Source: Lachnospiraceae bacterium (GTDB taxonomy: Bacteria; Bacillota; Clostridia; Lachnospirales; Lachnospiraceae). Taken from it: a DNA stretch of 64,000 nt. The translations under genes were made by a program, and so were the position numbers. The stretch covers positions 56,990 through 120,989 of the forward strand of contig JAMPFQ010000010.1 in the NCBI GenBank assembly GCA_023664345.1. The letters are read 5' to 3'. A model generated the notes under the pieces. That model saw only the letters and a program-made list of their open reading frames with translations, ran no database searches and was not told the DNA's origin. Of this stretch, positions 48,670 through 57,818 are shown piece after piece (the stretch's first letter is position 1; every line of letters starts with the position of its first letter).

Positions 48670-48899
48670 GTCATGTGGGATAAATCCCTTTAAAGCGAGA
48701 ATGGAACCGGCACATGGGAGACATGGGCAGCAGGAATATAAGAAGGTTCATTCCCGCTATTTTTATGCGTAAATCTGGCAGGGGATATTTTCCCGTCAGG
48801 CAGATGCCGGAACCGGTACTATGGTGCCAGCCGTACAATGCCCAAACGCCGATACGGCTTTGAGGATAAAACAATTTAAGGAAAGGAAGGTAAAAAAGA

Positions 48900-49058
48900 A
48901 TGGGAACAAAGAAAAGAAATGCCGGCAAGGGCTGGCAGGAACAGGGCAGCAGACGCCCGGGAAAGGAGGCAGTCTATCAAACGCTGGGCGGTTACCGGAA
49001 TACCAGCGCCGTCCCCAAGATGATGTGCCTCCACCGGAGAAGCGGGAAGGGGGCGTGA
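48900..49058 (+). CDS. Possible small basic protein before the YqaJ gene
   Basis: A 52-codon frame starting ATG 48900, 9 bases after AAGGAAGG. The product is basic and Gly-rich: MGTKKRNAGKGWQEQGSRRP, ending RRSGKGA. Its stop lies 2 bases before the YqaJ start, and its last codons contain the YqaJ ribosome binding site, so it may be a translational coupling leader. No family is recognised. Confidence 0.45.
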   Translation: MGTKKRNAGKGWQEQGSRRPGKEAVYQTLGGYRNTSAVPKMMCLHRRSGKGA

Positions 49059-49060
49059 CG

Positions 49061-50125
49061 ATGCCCAGTACAGGACAGGAAAAGGAAAGGCGTGAGCCGC
49101 TGGTACTGGTGGATACGGAAAACCTCCCGCAGGAGGAATGGCTGGAATGGCGCCGCCGTGGGATAGGCGGGAGCGATGTGGCAGCAATCACAGGCATCTC
49201 CCCTTTCCGTACCGCGAGGGATATCTATTATGATAAACTGGGTATTGCGGCGGTGGAAGAAAATGAAGGGAACTGGGTGGCCATGGAGATGGGCCATTTA
49301 CTGGAGGACCTTGTGGCGGAGATATTCCGGCGCAAGACAGGGTTTGAGATTTTCCAGGCCAAAAAGATGTTCTGCCATCCGCTGCACCCTTTCATGCTAG
49401 CAGACGTGGATTACCTGGCTGCCATGCCGGACGGGTCAAAAGCCATTCTGGAGATCAAGACCACCAACTATAACGCGAAAGACCACTGGTGGAAGGACGG
49501 CAGGGAAACCGTGCTGGATTATTATGAGATACAGGGCAGGCATTATATGGCGGTGCTGGATATTGACCGTGTGTTTTTCTGCTGCCTTTATGGCAACACG
49601 GAGGATGAAGCCATCATCCGGGAGATCCGCAGGGACAGGGCATATGAGGAAGAAATGATATTCCTGGAACAGGAATTCTGGGAAAACCATGTGCTGAAAA
49701 AAGACCCGCCGCCGTACCTTGAGGATGGGGACCTGATCACCGCCAGCGCAAGGAAATACTGCGGGCCGGCGGACAAAAATGCCCCTCCCATAGTGCTGGA
49801 GGGCGAAATGAAGTCCCTGCTGATGCGTTATATGCAGCTTCAGGAGGAAAAAAAGAACTCAGAGAAATATTCCAAGAAGCTGGAGGATGACATGCAGAGG
49901 CTGAAAGCAATCCTGGCTGCCGGGATGGGTACGAGCTGCACCGCAGTCTGTGACAAGGGGGAAAGCCATTACACGGTGACGTATAACCCTGTCAGGAAAC
50001 CCATTGTTGACAAGGACAGTCTGGCACGGCTTAAGCTCCTGTTCCCGGAGATTTACGAACAGTTTGTGACCACGCTGGAATTCCGAAAATTCCATGTAAA
50101 GGTCAGCCGGCAGGATGCAGCCTGA
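49061..50125 (+). CDS. YqaJ-like viral recombinase (lambda exonuclease family)
   Basis: Predicted 5'-3' exonuclease for homologous recombination, 354 residues. The N-terminal WRRRGIGGSDVAAITGISPF is characteristic. Active-site residues are the Glu in MGHLLEDLVAE, the Asp in LADVDYL and ExK in ILEIKTTNY. The C-terminal third is a helical extension. The ATG at 49061 follows GGAAGGGGG; an ORF open from 48821 has no support upstream. The next genes encode RecD2 and a possible annealing partner, so this is likely a Red-like recombination module. Confidence 0.9.
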   Translation: MPSTGQEKERREPLVLVDTENLPQEEWLEWRRRGIGGSDVAAITGISPFRTARDIYYDKLGIAAVEENEGNWVAMEMGHLLEDLVAEIFRRKTGFEIFQAKKMFCHPLHPFMLADVDYLAAMPDGSKAILEIKTTNYNAKDHWWKDGRETVLDYYEIQGRHYMAVLDIDRVFFCCLYGNTEDEAIIREIRRDRAYEEEMIFLEQEFWENHVLKKDPPPYLEDGDLITASARKYCGPADKNAPPIVLEGEMKSLLMRYMQLQEEKKNSEKYSKKLEDDMQRLKAILAAGMGTSCTAVCDKGESHYTVTYNPVRKPIVDKDSLARLKLLFPEIYEQFVTTLEFRKFHVKVSRQDAA

Positions 50126-50174
50126 CGCGGAAAGGCAAAATAAAAAATGACAAGGTTCATATGGAGGTAAAACA

Positions 50175-52454
50175 ATGGGCTATATAGGTACTTATGACGG
50201 GAAGATATTCCACAACCCGTCCAACAAATACTGCATAATCGTGGTTAAGACGGCGGACAGTTCCATCCCTGAACAGGCACGGGATAAAAGGCGTTACAGC
50301 GACCACCTGATCCGTTTTACGGCCATCGGCTATGGACTCCCCCTCACGGATGCAGTAGGACTGGAACTGGAGGGGGAATGGGTAAACGGCAGATACGGCC
50401 TGCAGCTGCAGGTGGAACAGTGGCATGAAATCGTGCCAAAAACAGAAGAAGGGGTGCTTGGCTACCTTGGTTCCGGGCTAATAAAAGGGATCGGGGAGAA
50501 AACTGCCGCAGAGATCGTGGCAAAGTTTGGGACAGGCACGCTGGATATCCTTGAGAAACACCCGGAACGGCTCCTTGAAGTGCGCGGGATAACGGAGAAC
50601 AGGCTGGAAGACATTAAGACTTCCTTTGCCGAGAGCAGGGTACTGCGCGACATCATGGCGCTGCTGGCGCCTTTTAAGCTTACCCCGAAAACGGCGCTGA
50701 AGGTGTACCAGCATTTCGGGCCGTCCTGCATGGAGGTTTTAAGGAAAAGCCCTTTTGAACTGTGCCAGATACCGGGGTTCGGTTTCCGGCGCGTGGATGC
50801 CATTGTCAGGAAGACGGATAACCGGCCCCATGACCTCATGCGGGTAAAAGGGGCGCTCCACTGCGCCTTGGATGAAGCAAAAGGCAGGGGGCATCTGTTC
50901 CTGGAAAGAGAGGAACTGTACAAAGCTGCCATGCGGCTGCTGAATGAAAAGATCCCTGTTCCGGAAATGAGGGTTCACAGGGAAGAAGCGGAGAAGGCAC
51001 TGGAGGATATGGTGATGGGAGGATCTGTTGTCTCCATGAAAGACAGCATCTACCATCCTGCGGCATTTTCCCAGGAAGATGAGACAGCCTGCCGGATCGC
51101 AAAACTCCTGGTGGCTGAAAAACCGCCGGCGAGAGATATTTCCGCTGCCATGGGGGCTGTCAAGGAGGAGTTCGGCCTGCGCACGTCACAAAAACAGGAA
51201 TCCGCCGTAAGGACGGCATTCCTGCATAACCTTTCCATAATCACCGGTTCGCCGGGGACAGGGAAGACAACCGTGCTGAAGATCATCCTCGAAATTTACC
51301 GCAGGATCTACCCCGGCAACAAAATAGTGCTCATGGCCCCGACAGGGCGGGCAAGCCGCAGGATGGCGGAAAGCACGGGTTTTGAGGATGCCCGCACGCT
51401 CCACAGCGGCCTGTGCCTTGCCAGTGAGGAGGATGAAGGGAGCCGTACAAAGGGCAGGGGATCTGACGCACTGGATGCAGACCTTGTTATTGTAGATGAG
51501 TTCTCCATGGTGGATATGTGGCTTGCCAGCAAATTTTTTACCGCGTTGAAGAGCGGGGCAAAAGCTGTCCTGGTGGGGGACCCTGACCAGCTCCCCAGCG
51601 TGGGGGCGGGGAATGTGTTCAAAGAACTGATCCTGTGCGGGCTTGTTCCGGTCACAGTCCTGGATGAGATATTCCGCCAAGCAAAGGACAGCCTTATCGC
51701 TCACAATGCCAGGTTCATCCATGACGGGAACACAAAGCTTTATTATGGGAATGATTTCATGTTCCTCCCCTGTGAAAACCAGGCAGAGGCAGCGGCGGCC
51801 ATCATAGAAAGGTACTGCCAGGAAATTGAAAACAATGGGATAGAGCATGTCCAGATCCTTTCGCCGTTCAGGACGGAGGGGGAGGCGTCTTCAGAGCAGC
51901 TCAACGCGGCTATCAGGGAGATCGTAAACCCGTTCCGCTCCACGGAGGATGAAGTCCGCATAGGGGCGAAAACTTTCCGCGTGGGGGACCGGATCATGCA
52001 GACAAAGAACACCGACAAGGTATCCAACGGCGACCTGGGATTTATCCGGTATATTGAGGATACGCCGGAAGGGAAAAGGATAGGGCTGGAATTTGGGAAA
52101 GACCGCAGCCTGGAATATGGCATGGAAGACCTGGCAAACCTGGACCTGGCGTATGCGGCTACGATCCATAAGGCAATGGGGTCAGAGTATGATGTCGTGC
52201 TGATGCCGGTGCTGAAGGCGCATTATGTCATGCTTTACCGAAACCTTCTGTATACAGGGATCACTCGGGCAAAAAAGCGTGTGGTGTTGGTGGGCGAGAA
52301 AAGTGTGCTTTTCATGGCGATCCACCGGAATGAGACCAGCAAGAGGAATACCCTCTTAGGGGAAAGGACGTGCCTGTATTATAAAGCGTTCGCAAAAAGC
52401 GCCGGGCTTCCCGTCCCGGCTTTCTCGGAGGGGAAATTAAAGGAAGCAGGTTAA
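50175..52454 (+). CDS. RecD2-like SF1 DNA helicase
   Basis: 5'-3' helicase of 759 residues, not part of RecBCD. The N-terminal OB-like region (about 1-85) is followed by helix-hairpin-helix repeats (about 95-215, e.g. LIKGIGEKTAAEIV and IPGFGFRRVD), Walker A GSPGTGKTTVLK (about residue 358), Walker B VIVDEFSMVD, GDPDQLPSVGAG and motif VI-like YTGITRAKKRVVLVG. The family's usual length is 720-800. It follows the YqaJ gene by 49 bases. It probably serves replication or recombination of the element. Confidence 0.93.
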   Translation: MGYIGTYDGKIFHNPSNKYCIIVVKTADSSIPEQARDKRRYSDHLIRFTAIGYGLPLTDAVGLELEGEWVNGRYGLQLQVEQWHEIVPKTEEGVLGYLGSGLIKGIGEKTAAEIVAKFGTGTLDILEKHPERLLEVRGITENRLEDIKTSFAESRVLRDIMALLAPFKLTPKTALKVYQHFGPSCMEVLRKSPFELCQIPGFGFRRVDAIVRKTDNRPHDLMRVKGALHCALDEAKGRGHLFLEREELYKAAMRLLNEKIPVPEMRVHREEAEKALEDMVMGGSVVSMKDSIYHPAAFSQEDETACRIAKLLVAEKPPARDISAAMGAVKEEFGLRTSQKQESAVRTAFLHNLSIITGSPGTGKTTVLKIILEIYRRIYPGNKIVLMAPTGRASRRMAESTGFEDARTLHSGLCLASEEDEGSRTKGRGSDALDADLVIVDEFSMVDMWLASKFFTALKSGAKAVLVGDPDQLPSVGAGNVFKELILCGLVPVTVLDEIFRQAKDSLIAHNARFIHDGNTKLYYGNDFMFLPCENQAEAAAAIIERYCQEIENNGIEHVQILSPFRTEGEASSEQLNAAIREIVNPFRSTEDEVRIGAKTFRVGDRIMQTKNTDKVSNGDLGFIRYIEDTPEGKRIGLEFGKDRSLEYGMEDLANLDLAYAATIHKAMGSEYDVVLMPVLKAHYVMLYRNLLYTGITRAKKRVVLVGEKSVLFMAIHRNETSKRNTLLGERTCLYYKAFAKSAGLPVPAFSEGKLKEAG

Positions 52455-52519
52455 AAATGGGATGCAGGTGCAGAAAATACGCCGGCTATCCCCTGTTTAT
52501 TTAATAGGATTGAAAACAG

Positions 52520-52620
52520 ATTCTATTATCGAGATTCTGTAATGGAATTAAAGACTTAATTCTATCATCAAAATTTTATGATGGTATCAAAAAAGATGTA
52601 ATTATCAAAATTCTACCATG
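52520..52620 (+). promoter_or_regulatory. Iteron-like repeats upstream of the linker-repeat gene
   Basis: Two related 26-base units, ATTCTATTATCGAGATTCTG at 52520 and ATTCTATCATCAAAATTTTA at 52559 (39 bases apart), both end in ATGG. A partial third, AATTATCAAAATTCTACCAT, begins at 52600. The second unit is an imperfect palindrome. They end 1 base before the ribosome binding site AAAGGAG, so they could be an operator or replication iterons. Confidence 0.5.
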
Positions 52621-52635
52621 AAAGGAGATTTCAAT

Positions 52636-54201
52636 ATGAATAAGAATGAACATTCAGCAACTATGTATGAGAGGGTTCCTGCGGTGGCAGCGTTGAACAA
52701 GGTGCCGGGCTTTGACCCGCTCACCCTGCTGCGCCGTACTGTTTCCCCGGAAAACGGGGAGGAAGTATTGCAGCTGGATTTCCCGTACAAAAAATTATGG
52801 TTCCGCCTGGCGAACCCGAAAGGGCGCATTAAACTGAACGCCCTCCGCATCACGGAACAGCTTGCCATTTTTGAGGCACAGGTCTACCTGGACCGCAGTG
52901 ACGAGAACCCTATAGGGAGTTTTACTTCCAGTTGTACGAGGGAAGAGGCTCCCGGCGGGCAGTACATCAAAGCGGCACAGCAGGCGGCCATGGATGAGGC
53001 ATTGTCGGACGCAGGATTTGGCGTACAGTTTGCCGATGTGGAAATGGGGGCAGGCGGCAGCAGATACGGCAGCAGGCTTCCCCTGTCAGACGGGCAGGCA
53101 GGCCATCTCCCCGCAGGAACTGGTGCAGAGGCTCCCTCGCAGCAATCAGCGGCACAGCCCGCACAGACTAGGCAGCCAGCTGCAGGCAGTAAGATATCTG
53201 ACCCTAACGGCTTTCAGCAACTGCCCACGCAGGCACAGCCGGACAGCACATCTCCTGCGGGAGCAAAAACGGCAGCTACAGGGAACACAGCAGCAGGAAA
53301 GCCTATTGCAAATAATAATATGGTGCAGAAACAATCTGTGGGAATGGCAGCAGGGCAGAGAAATCTCCCCGTACAGCCCTTTGCAACACAGAATGCAGTA
53401 CAGCAGCTTGGCAATGCGCAAAGGCAGGCGGCACAGCCTGCTCAGGCAGTGAATCATTTCAATCCTGCCGGGGAGCAAGTGCTGCCAGTACAGTCTCCTG
53501 CCGCACAGACAGGACAGGTACAGCCTTCCGCCGCACAGACAGGTAAAGTACAGCCTTCCACCGTACCGGCAGGGCGGGTACAGCTTTCCACAGCGCAGAC
53601 AGAGCAGGCACGGTCTTCCGCTGTGCAAACAGGGAAGATACAGCCTTCTACAACACAGGTGGGGCAGGTACAGTCTCCTGCCCCACAGGAACAGGCGGAT
53701 AAGGGAGAAGCATTACCGGTACAGACAGCGGGGAACCAGCTGCCGGTGCAGCCGCAGGTACAAAAAAAGGAGGCAGCGCAGCCTGCAGGGGCAGTTTCAC
53801 TGCCTGTACAGACTGCAGGATCTATATCCGGGATTCCCACAAAGGAAGAAGCAGTAACGCTCCCGTTTACCGGCAAAGAGGAGAAAGCAGGGACAACAGC
53901 TTTAAACCAGACACATCCGGGTACTGCTTTACCGGGTGGTCAGGCACAGGAAGCCCCAGCGCCCCGCTATACCCCTGATATGTCCGTGGAGGAGATCCTC
54001 AGTCTGATGACCCCGGAAGAAGCAGGGAAAGTAGTGGTAGATGTAGGGGTATGCAAAGGGCAGACAATTGCCGAAGTGGCAGAACGCAGACCGCCCAGCT
54101 TAAAGTTTTACTGCTATGGCGGCTACAAAGGGGATAACAATATCCTCCGTGCGGCAGCCCGGATCATGCTGGATTCCCTGGAGGCACGGAAAGCAGGGTA
54201 A
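52636..54201 (+). CDS. Unknown protein with Gln/Pro/Ala repeat linker, possible recombination partner
   Basis: A 521-residue protein. The N-terminal globular part (about 1-145) ends with YIKAAQQAAMDEALSDAGFG, which recalls helices in single-strand annealing or Rad52-like proteins. A disordered Gln/Ala/Pro/Ser linker (about 150-430) follows, containing about seven 10-residue repeats of the type VQPSAAQTGK (53487-53693). The C-terminal 80 residues, with VCKGQTIAEVAERRPPSLKF, resemble the exoX-like C-terminal domain. AAAGGAG precedes ATG 52636. Beside YqaJ nuclease and helicase genes, a DNA-annealing role is plausible but unproven. Confidence 0.65.
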   Translation: MNKNEHSATMYERVPAVAALNKVPGFDPLTLLRRTVSPENGEEVLQLDFPYKKLWFRLANPKGRIKLNALRITEQLAIFEAQVYLDRSDENPIGSFTSSCTREEAPGGQYIKAAQQAAMDEALSDAGFGVQFADVEMGAGGSRYGSRLPLSDGQAGHLPAGTGAEAPSQQSAAQPAQTRQPAAGSKISDPNGFQQLPTQAQPDSTSPAGAKTAATGNTAAGKPIANNNMVQKQSVGMAAGQRNLPVQPFATQNAVQQLGNAQRQAAQPAQAVNHFNPAGEQVLPVQSPAAQTGQVQPSAAQTGKVQPSTVPAGRVQLSTAQTEQARSSAVQTGKIQPSTTQVGQVQSPAPQEQADKGEALPVQTAGNQLPVQPQVQKKEAAQPAGAVSLPVQTAGSISGIPTKEEAVTLPFTGKEEKAGTTALNQTHPGTALPGGQAQEAPAPRYTPDMSVEEILSLMTPEEAGKVVVDVGVCKGQTIAEVAERRPPSLKFYCYGGYKGDNNILRAAARIMLDSLEARKAG

Positions 54202-54245
54202 AATGTCTGAGACAGCCGGAACCATGAAGAAGGGAGGTACAGAAG

Positions 54246-55976
54246 ATGGCCCCGTACCCGCAGGATTTTCCGTTTGGGATCATGGATGTGGTGGAACTGC
54301 TGCACCTGAATATCCGGCGGCGCCAGGCGGACAGTGTCTATACAGACTGTCCGTTCTGCGGCGACCGCAGGGGAAAAATGAACGTCAACATTGCAAAAAA
54401 TGTCTGGAGATGTAATTATTGTGATGAACATGGAGGGATGCTCGCGTTATATGCAAGATACCATAACACCACTAACTCGGATGCCTACCGGGAGATCTGC
54501 GAGGCGCTCCAGACAGGGGATACTTCCTGGGGATATGGGGAAGGGGATAAGGCCGGCCTTTATGCAGGGGTTCCGGCGAAGGAGCCTTATACGGGCGGGG
54601 GGATGCCGCAGGCAGAACCCGCCAGCCTGCAGGAGGTACACCAGACCCTTTCCTTGCTGTTCAGTATGCTGACGCTTTCCGATGCACACCGGGCGCACCT
54701 GCGCTCGGACAAGAGGGGGCTTACAGATGAGCAGATTGACAGGATGGGGTTTAAAAGCACACCGCCATATTTCCTGTGCCGTTCCCTGACGGAAAGGCTG
54801 ATAAAACAGGGATGTACCGTGGAAGGGGTCCCTGGGTTCTACCTGCATGACGGCGGCTACTGGACAGCCAGGTTCAGCAGCCGCACAGCAGGCATACTGA
54901 TACCAGCCATCGGCATTGACGGGCTGGTTAGGGGCGCGCAGATCCTTTTGGATACCCCTTTCAAAAATAAGGATGACCCGCCGGAAAAGACCGGAACAAA
55001 ATATATCTGGTTTTCTTCCTCCACGAAGAATAAGGGCGTTACTTCCGGAAGCCCTGTGCATTTTGTAGGGGACCCTTTTGCCCGGACGGTTTATGTGACA
55101 GAGGGGCTCCTGAAAGCGGATATTGCACACTGCCTGACAGGGAGATCATTTGTGGCGGCGGCAGGGGCGAACAATGTACAGCAGCTTGACCCGCTGTTTG
55201 CGCTTCTGGCTAGGAACGGCACGGAACTGATCATAGAGGCCCACGACATGGACAAGTACAGCAATGAAATGACAGCCAGGGGAAGCTCAAAAGTTTACCT
55301 GATGGCAAGGCAGCATGGGATGGAATGCCGCCGCCTGACTTGGAACCCTAATTATAAGGGGATAGATGACTGGCAGCTTTCCATCAGGAGGAAAAAGGAA
55401 CAGGGAGAAGGTGAAAAGAATAATTTTAAAGAAAGATACCTATGCGGTCAGTGCGGCATAAAATCTGTACAGGAACAGGTACAGAAGTGGCACAGCCAGG
55501 CAGGGGGGCAGACGGGCCTTGCGGGATACCTTGGGCTGACGGAAGAAGAATATGCTGTATTCTGCCGGGATGGGGAAGAGGCACTTGGGAAAATCCTGGA
55601 CTCCCAGAGGCAGGGCAGGCATTTCCGCATTTACCAGCTTGATTTTGATGCAGGCAGGGAGACGCTCCCTTTTGCATTTAAAGGCATTAGGGAATTATAT
55701 AAGGCAGGGTATGAACAGCCCCCGTCTTCCAGCTACCGGCTGGTATGTGATTCGTCCTTTGTCTGCCCCATAGCGTGGGGAGACGGGGACCTGCTGGACC
55801 GAATAATGGGATATTACGGGGGCAGCGTGCCGGAAGGCTATGGAGGGCACCCTCTGGCATCCTCGGATGTAGTGGAATTAAATGATGATACAGGCCGCCG
55901 CTATTTTTATGTGGACGGCCGGAAATTTGAGCCTGTCCGGTTTTCACCTTTTCTCGCAAAGCCAATGAAAAGGTAG
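54246..55976 (+). CDS. CHC2/Toprim DNA primase fused to a YodL-like C-terminal region
   Basis: Predicted element primase, 576 residues. The CHC2-type zinc finger (about 30-65) has CPFCGD and CNYCDEHGG. After a helical region comes a Toprim/DUF3854-like domain with the catalytic Glu in YVTEGLLKADIA (about residue 283) and HDMDK. The C-terminal 115 residues (about 460-576), with YQLDFD, FKGIRELYKAGYE and the GHPLASSDVVEL signature, resemble YodL-type domains often found on mobile-element proteins. No helicase domain is present. It follows the linker-repeat gene by 44 bases. Confidence 0.85.
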   Translation: MAPYPQDFPFGIMDVVELLHLNIRRRQADSVYTDCPFCGDRRGKMNVNIAKNVWRCNYCDEHGGMLALYARYHNTTNSDAYREICEALQTGDTSWGYGEGDKAGLYAGVPAKEPYTGGGMPQAEPASLQEVHQTLSLLFSMLTLSDAHRAHLRSDKRGLTDEQIDRMGFKSTPPYFLCRSLTERLIKQGCTVEGVPGFYLHDGGYWTARFSSRTAGILIPAIGIDGLVRGAQILLDTPFKNKDDPPEKTGTKYIWFSSSTKNKGVTSGSPVHFVGDPFARTVYVTEGLLKADIAHCLTGRSFVAAAGANNVQQLDPLFALLARNGTELIIEAHDMDKYSNEMTARGSSKVYLMARQHGMECRRLTWNPNYKGIDDWQLSIRRKKEQGEGEKNNFKERYLCGQCGIKSVQEQVQKWHSQAGGQTGLAGYLGLTEEEYAVFCRDGEEALGKILDSQRQGRHFRIYQLDFDAGRETLPFAFKGIRELYKAGYEQPPSSSYRLVCDSSFVCPIAWGDGDLLDRIMGYYGGSVPEGYGGHPLASSDVVELNDDTGRRYFYVDGRKFEPVRFSPFLAKPMKR

Positions 55977-56058
55977 GGAACGGATGACTGTGATGGCATG
56001 GAATGGGGAGATCCCGCTCCATGCCTCATTTATTATTTAAGTACACGGGCGCAATACG

Positions 56059-56081
56059 AAAAACTATATATAGTAGTTTTT
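56059..56081 (+). terminator. Possible terminator after the primase gene
   Basis: AAAACTATA/TATAGTAGTTTT, an AT-only hairpin followed by T. Weak; it could instead be an operator palindrome upstream of pcfK. Confidence 0.35.
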
Positions 56082-56175
56082 CACATATGAAATATGCCAG
56101 CAGAGCTGGCGGGCGCCCGGCACATAAGCAGGGAAAAAAGAAGTTTCCCTGCCCAATAGCAGAAAGGAGATTATT

Positions 56176-57102
56176 ATGGATGTTTTTGCAGATATGAACA
56201 TGGATCTGGAACTGGAGGAAGGTATGTTTGAAAGCAGTAGGCTTCAGCCCCCTGTTTCTGAAGGAAGGCCTGCAGCCCCGGAGGGGTTCGTACAGGTTGG
56301 GGAAGATGCCGAAGGTATCCCGTTTGATGAGGAAGATACAGCCTATGATTGTGAAGAAGACGGGAACGAGGAAAACCAGGAAGAAGCAGCCGGGCAGAGC
56401 CAGGCGGAAATTAAGGAAGGGGATGCCGCAGATGGCAGCACGGAGGAATGTGAGAAGGCGGAGCATGAGGCGGCAGAGGCAGAGCGCAGGGCTGAATGGG
56501 AAGCCAGGCAGCAGGCAAAGAAAAGCGCAGAGAGGGAGCAGCTTGCAAAAATAGAGTCCATGGATAATGAGGCACTCATGTCAGAAGCCATGAAACGGGT
56601 AGGCGCGGACACGGAGAAGCTAACCCGCAGGAACATGAAGGACTGCGTGGCGGAATATGTTCAGACGCTCTGCCTGGAAGATCCCGGGTTTGCCAGGATG
56701 GTGATGCACCCCCGCAAGACTATGATCAACTGCTTCCATTATATCAACCGTAAGGCCAAGGAATTTATACAGCAGGAGATGGAGGACAATGACATCAAGC
56801 CGGAAAACGGGGTATATGGAAGCGATGTTCCGGATGACCTGTGTTACCAGTGGGCAGAGGACTATTTCCGTGACCCTGATGCAAAAGAAGATCGGGCAGA
56901 GGAGGAAAAGTTTGTCCCCAAGCCTTATGTGGGCAGGGGCAGTGCCAAGGCAAAACCCAAAAAAAATACGGAGAAAAAGGGAACGGCTAAAAAGCCTGCC
57001 GGGAAGAAAACGGAAAAGCCTAAACAAGAAGACGGGCAGATGTCATTCATCGGCCAGATGTCGCTTGGCGATCTTGCAGACCCGGAGGTGAAGGCAGGAT
57101 GA
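56176..57102 (+). CDS. PcfK-like protein
   Basis: A 308-residue protein. It has an acidic, disordered N-terminal third (about 1-85, Glu/Asp-rich), a Glu/Ala/Arg coiled coil (about 88-125), then the conserved PcfK-like core (about 125-235) with FARMVMHPRKTMINCFHYIN, VYGSDVPDDLCYQWAEDYF, and a Lys-rich tail. The last residues carry QMSFIGQMSLGDL, similar to beta-clamp binding motifs. PcfK genes are found with pcfJ on conjugative plasmids; the function is unknown. It overlaps the pcfJ start by 4 bases (ATGA). Confidence 0.8.
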   Translation: MDVFADMNMDLELEEGMFESSRLQPPVSEGRPAAPEGFVQVGEDAEGIPFDEEDTAYDCEEDGNEENQEEAAGQSQAEIKEGDAADGSTEECEKAEHEAAEAERRAEWEARQQAKKSAEREQLAKIESMDNEALMSEAMKRVGADTEKLTRRNMKDCVAEYVQTLCLEDPGFARMVMHPRKTMINCFHYINRKAKEFIQQEMEDNDIKPENGVYGSDVPDDLCYQWAEDYFRDPDAKEDRAEEEKFVPKPYVGRGSAKAKPKKNTEKKGTAKKPAGKKTEKPKQEDGQMSFIGQMSLGDLADPEVKAG

Positions 57103-57722
57103 AGCTGGACAGGAAGAAATGCCGCCCATATGCGGCGCAGGCTTTGAAAGCCCCTAAAAACAGCGGGCTTCTTCATGCGGAACAGATCGAATACATCATC
57201 CGTACCGCAGTCAGGGTCATAAACCACCATAAAGTCCTTGTATTATATGTATACCCAAGGGAAAAAGCCGCAGAGGGCGATCTCCTGCCTAAGTTTACCG
57301 TATTCCAGGGCAGGGATGATTTTGTGACGCTTGACCGGAGGGAGGACGGCACTACAGCATGGCGGGTATCGGCGTTTGATAACCTTGGCGGTCTATGGCG
57401 GTTCAGCCAGAAATGTGCCTTCTATGCCCTGGAAGACGAGGAAAAAATACAGAAGTTTTTCGGGGAAAAAGAGATAAAAGGGCTGTATTCCTTAGCCATG
57501 GCACAGTATAAAATACAGCAGCGGAAGCAAAAGGAAAGGCAGCGCCTGAAAGAGCGCAGGATCGTGGAGCGCATGGAGGCATTGCCGCCGCTTCCTCGCA
57601 CGCTGAAGAAGTGGGTCCACTGCAGCATCATGCCCGCATATTTTTTCTATGATTATAAGAAAAGCGGGAAAACAGTAAAAGGGATCTGCACATCCTGCGG
57701 GAAAGAAGTGGAGGTTGCCAGG
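57099..57722 (+). pseudogene. PcfJ-like gene, 5' part, interrupted by an insertion
   Basis: The N-terminal 208 codons of a PcfJ-like protein, including LKKWVHCSIMPAYFFYDYKK and the first half of a zinc ribbon (GICTSCGKEVEVAR). At 57723 a 3148-base insertion begins; translation runs into it for 31 foreign codons and stops at 57818. The rest of the gene resumes in the same frame at 60881. Joining at the 10-base direct repeat restores EVEVARGRYNDKGICPGCG. The gene is probably inactive unless the insertion is removed. Confidence 0.85.
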
Positions 57723-57818
57723 CAATGTCATTTAGTTAAAATTTTTTGTGTTAAGTTAAGAGACAATTCCGGGTATTTTGGGCTTATTGTCTTACTTCAT
57801 AGACTTTTACCTATTTAG

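Noticed and set aside
51186-51848. 220-codon minus-strand frame
   Set aside because: Antisense shadow of the RecD2-like gene.
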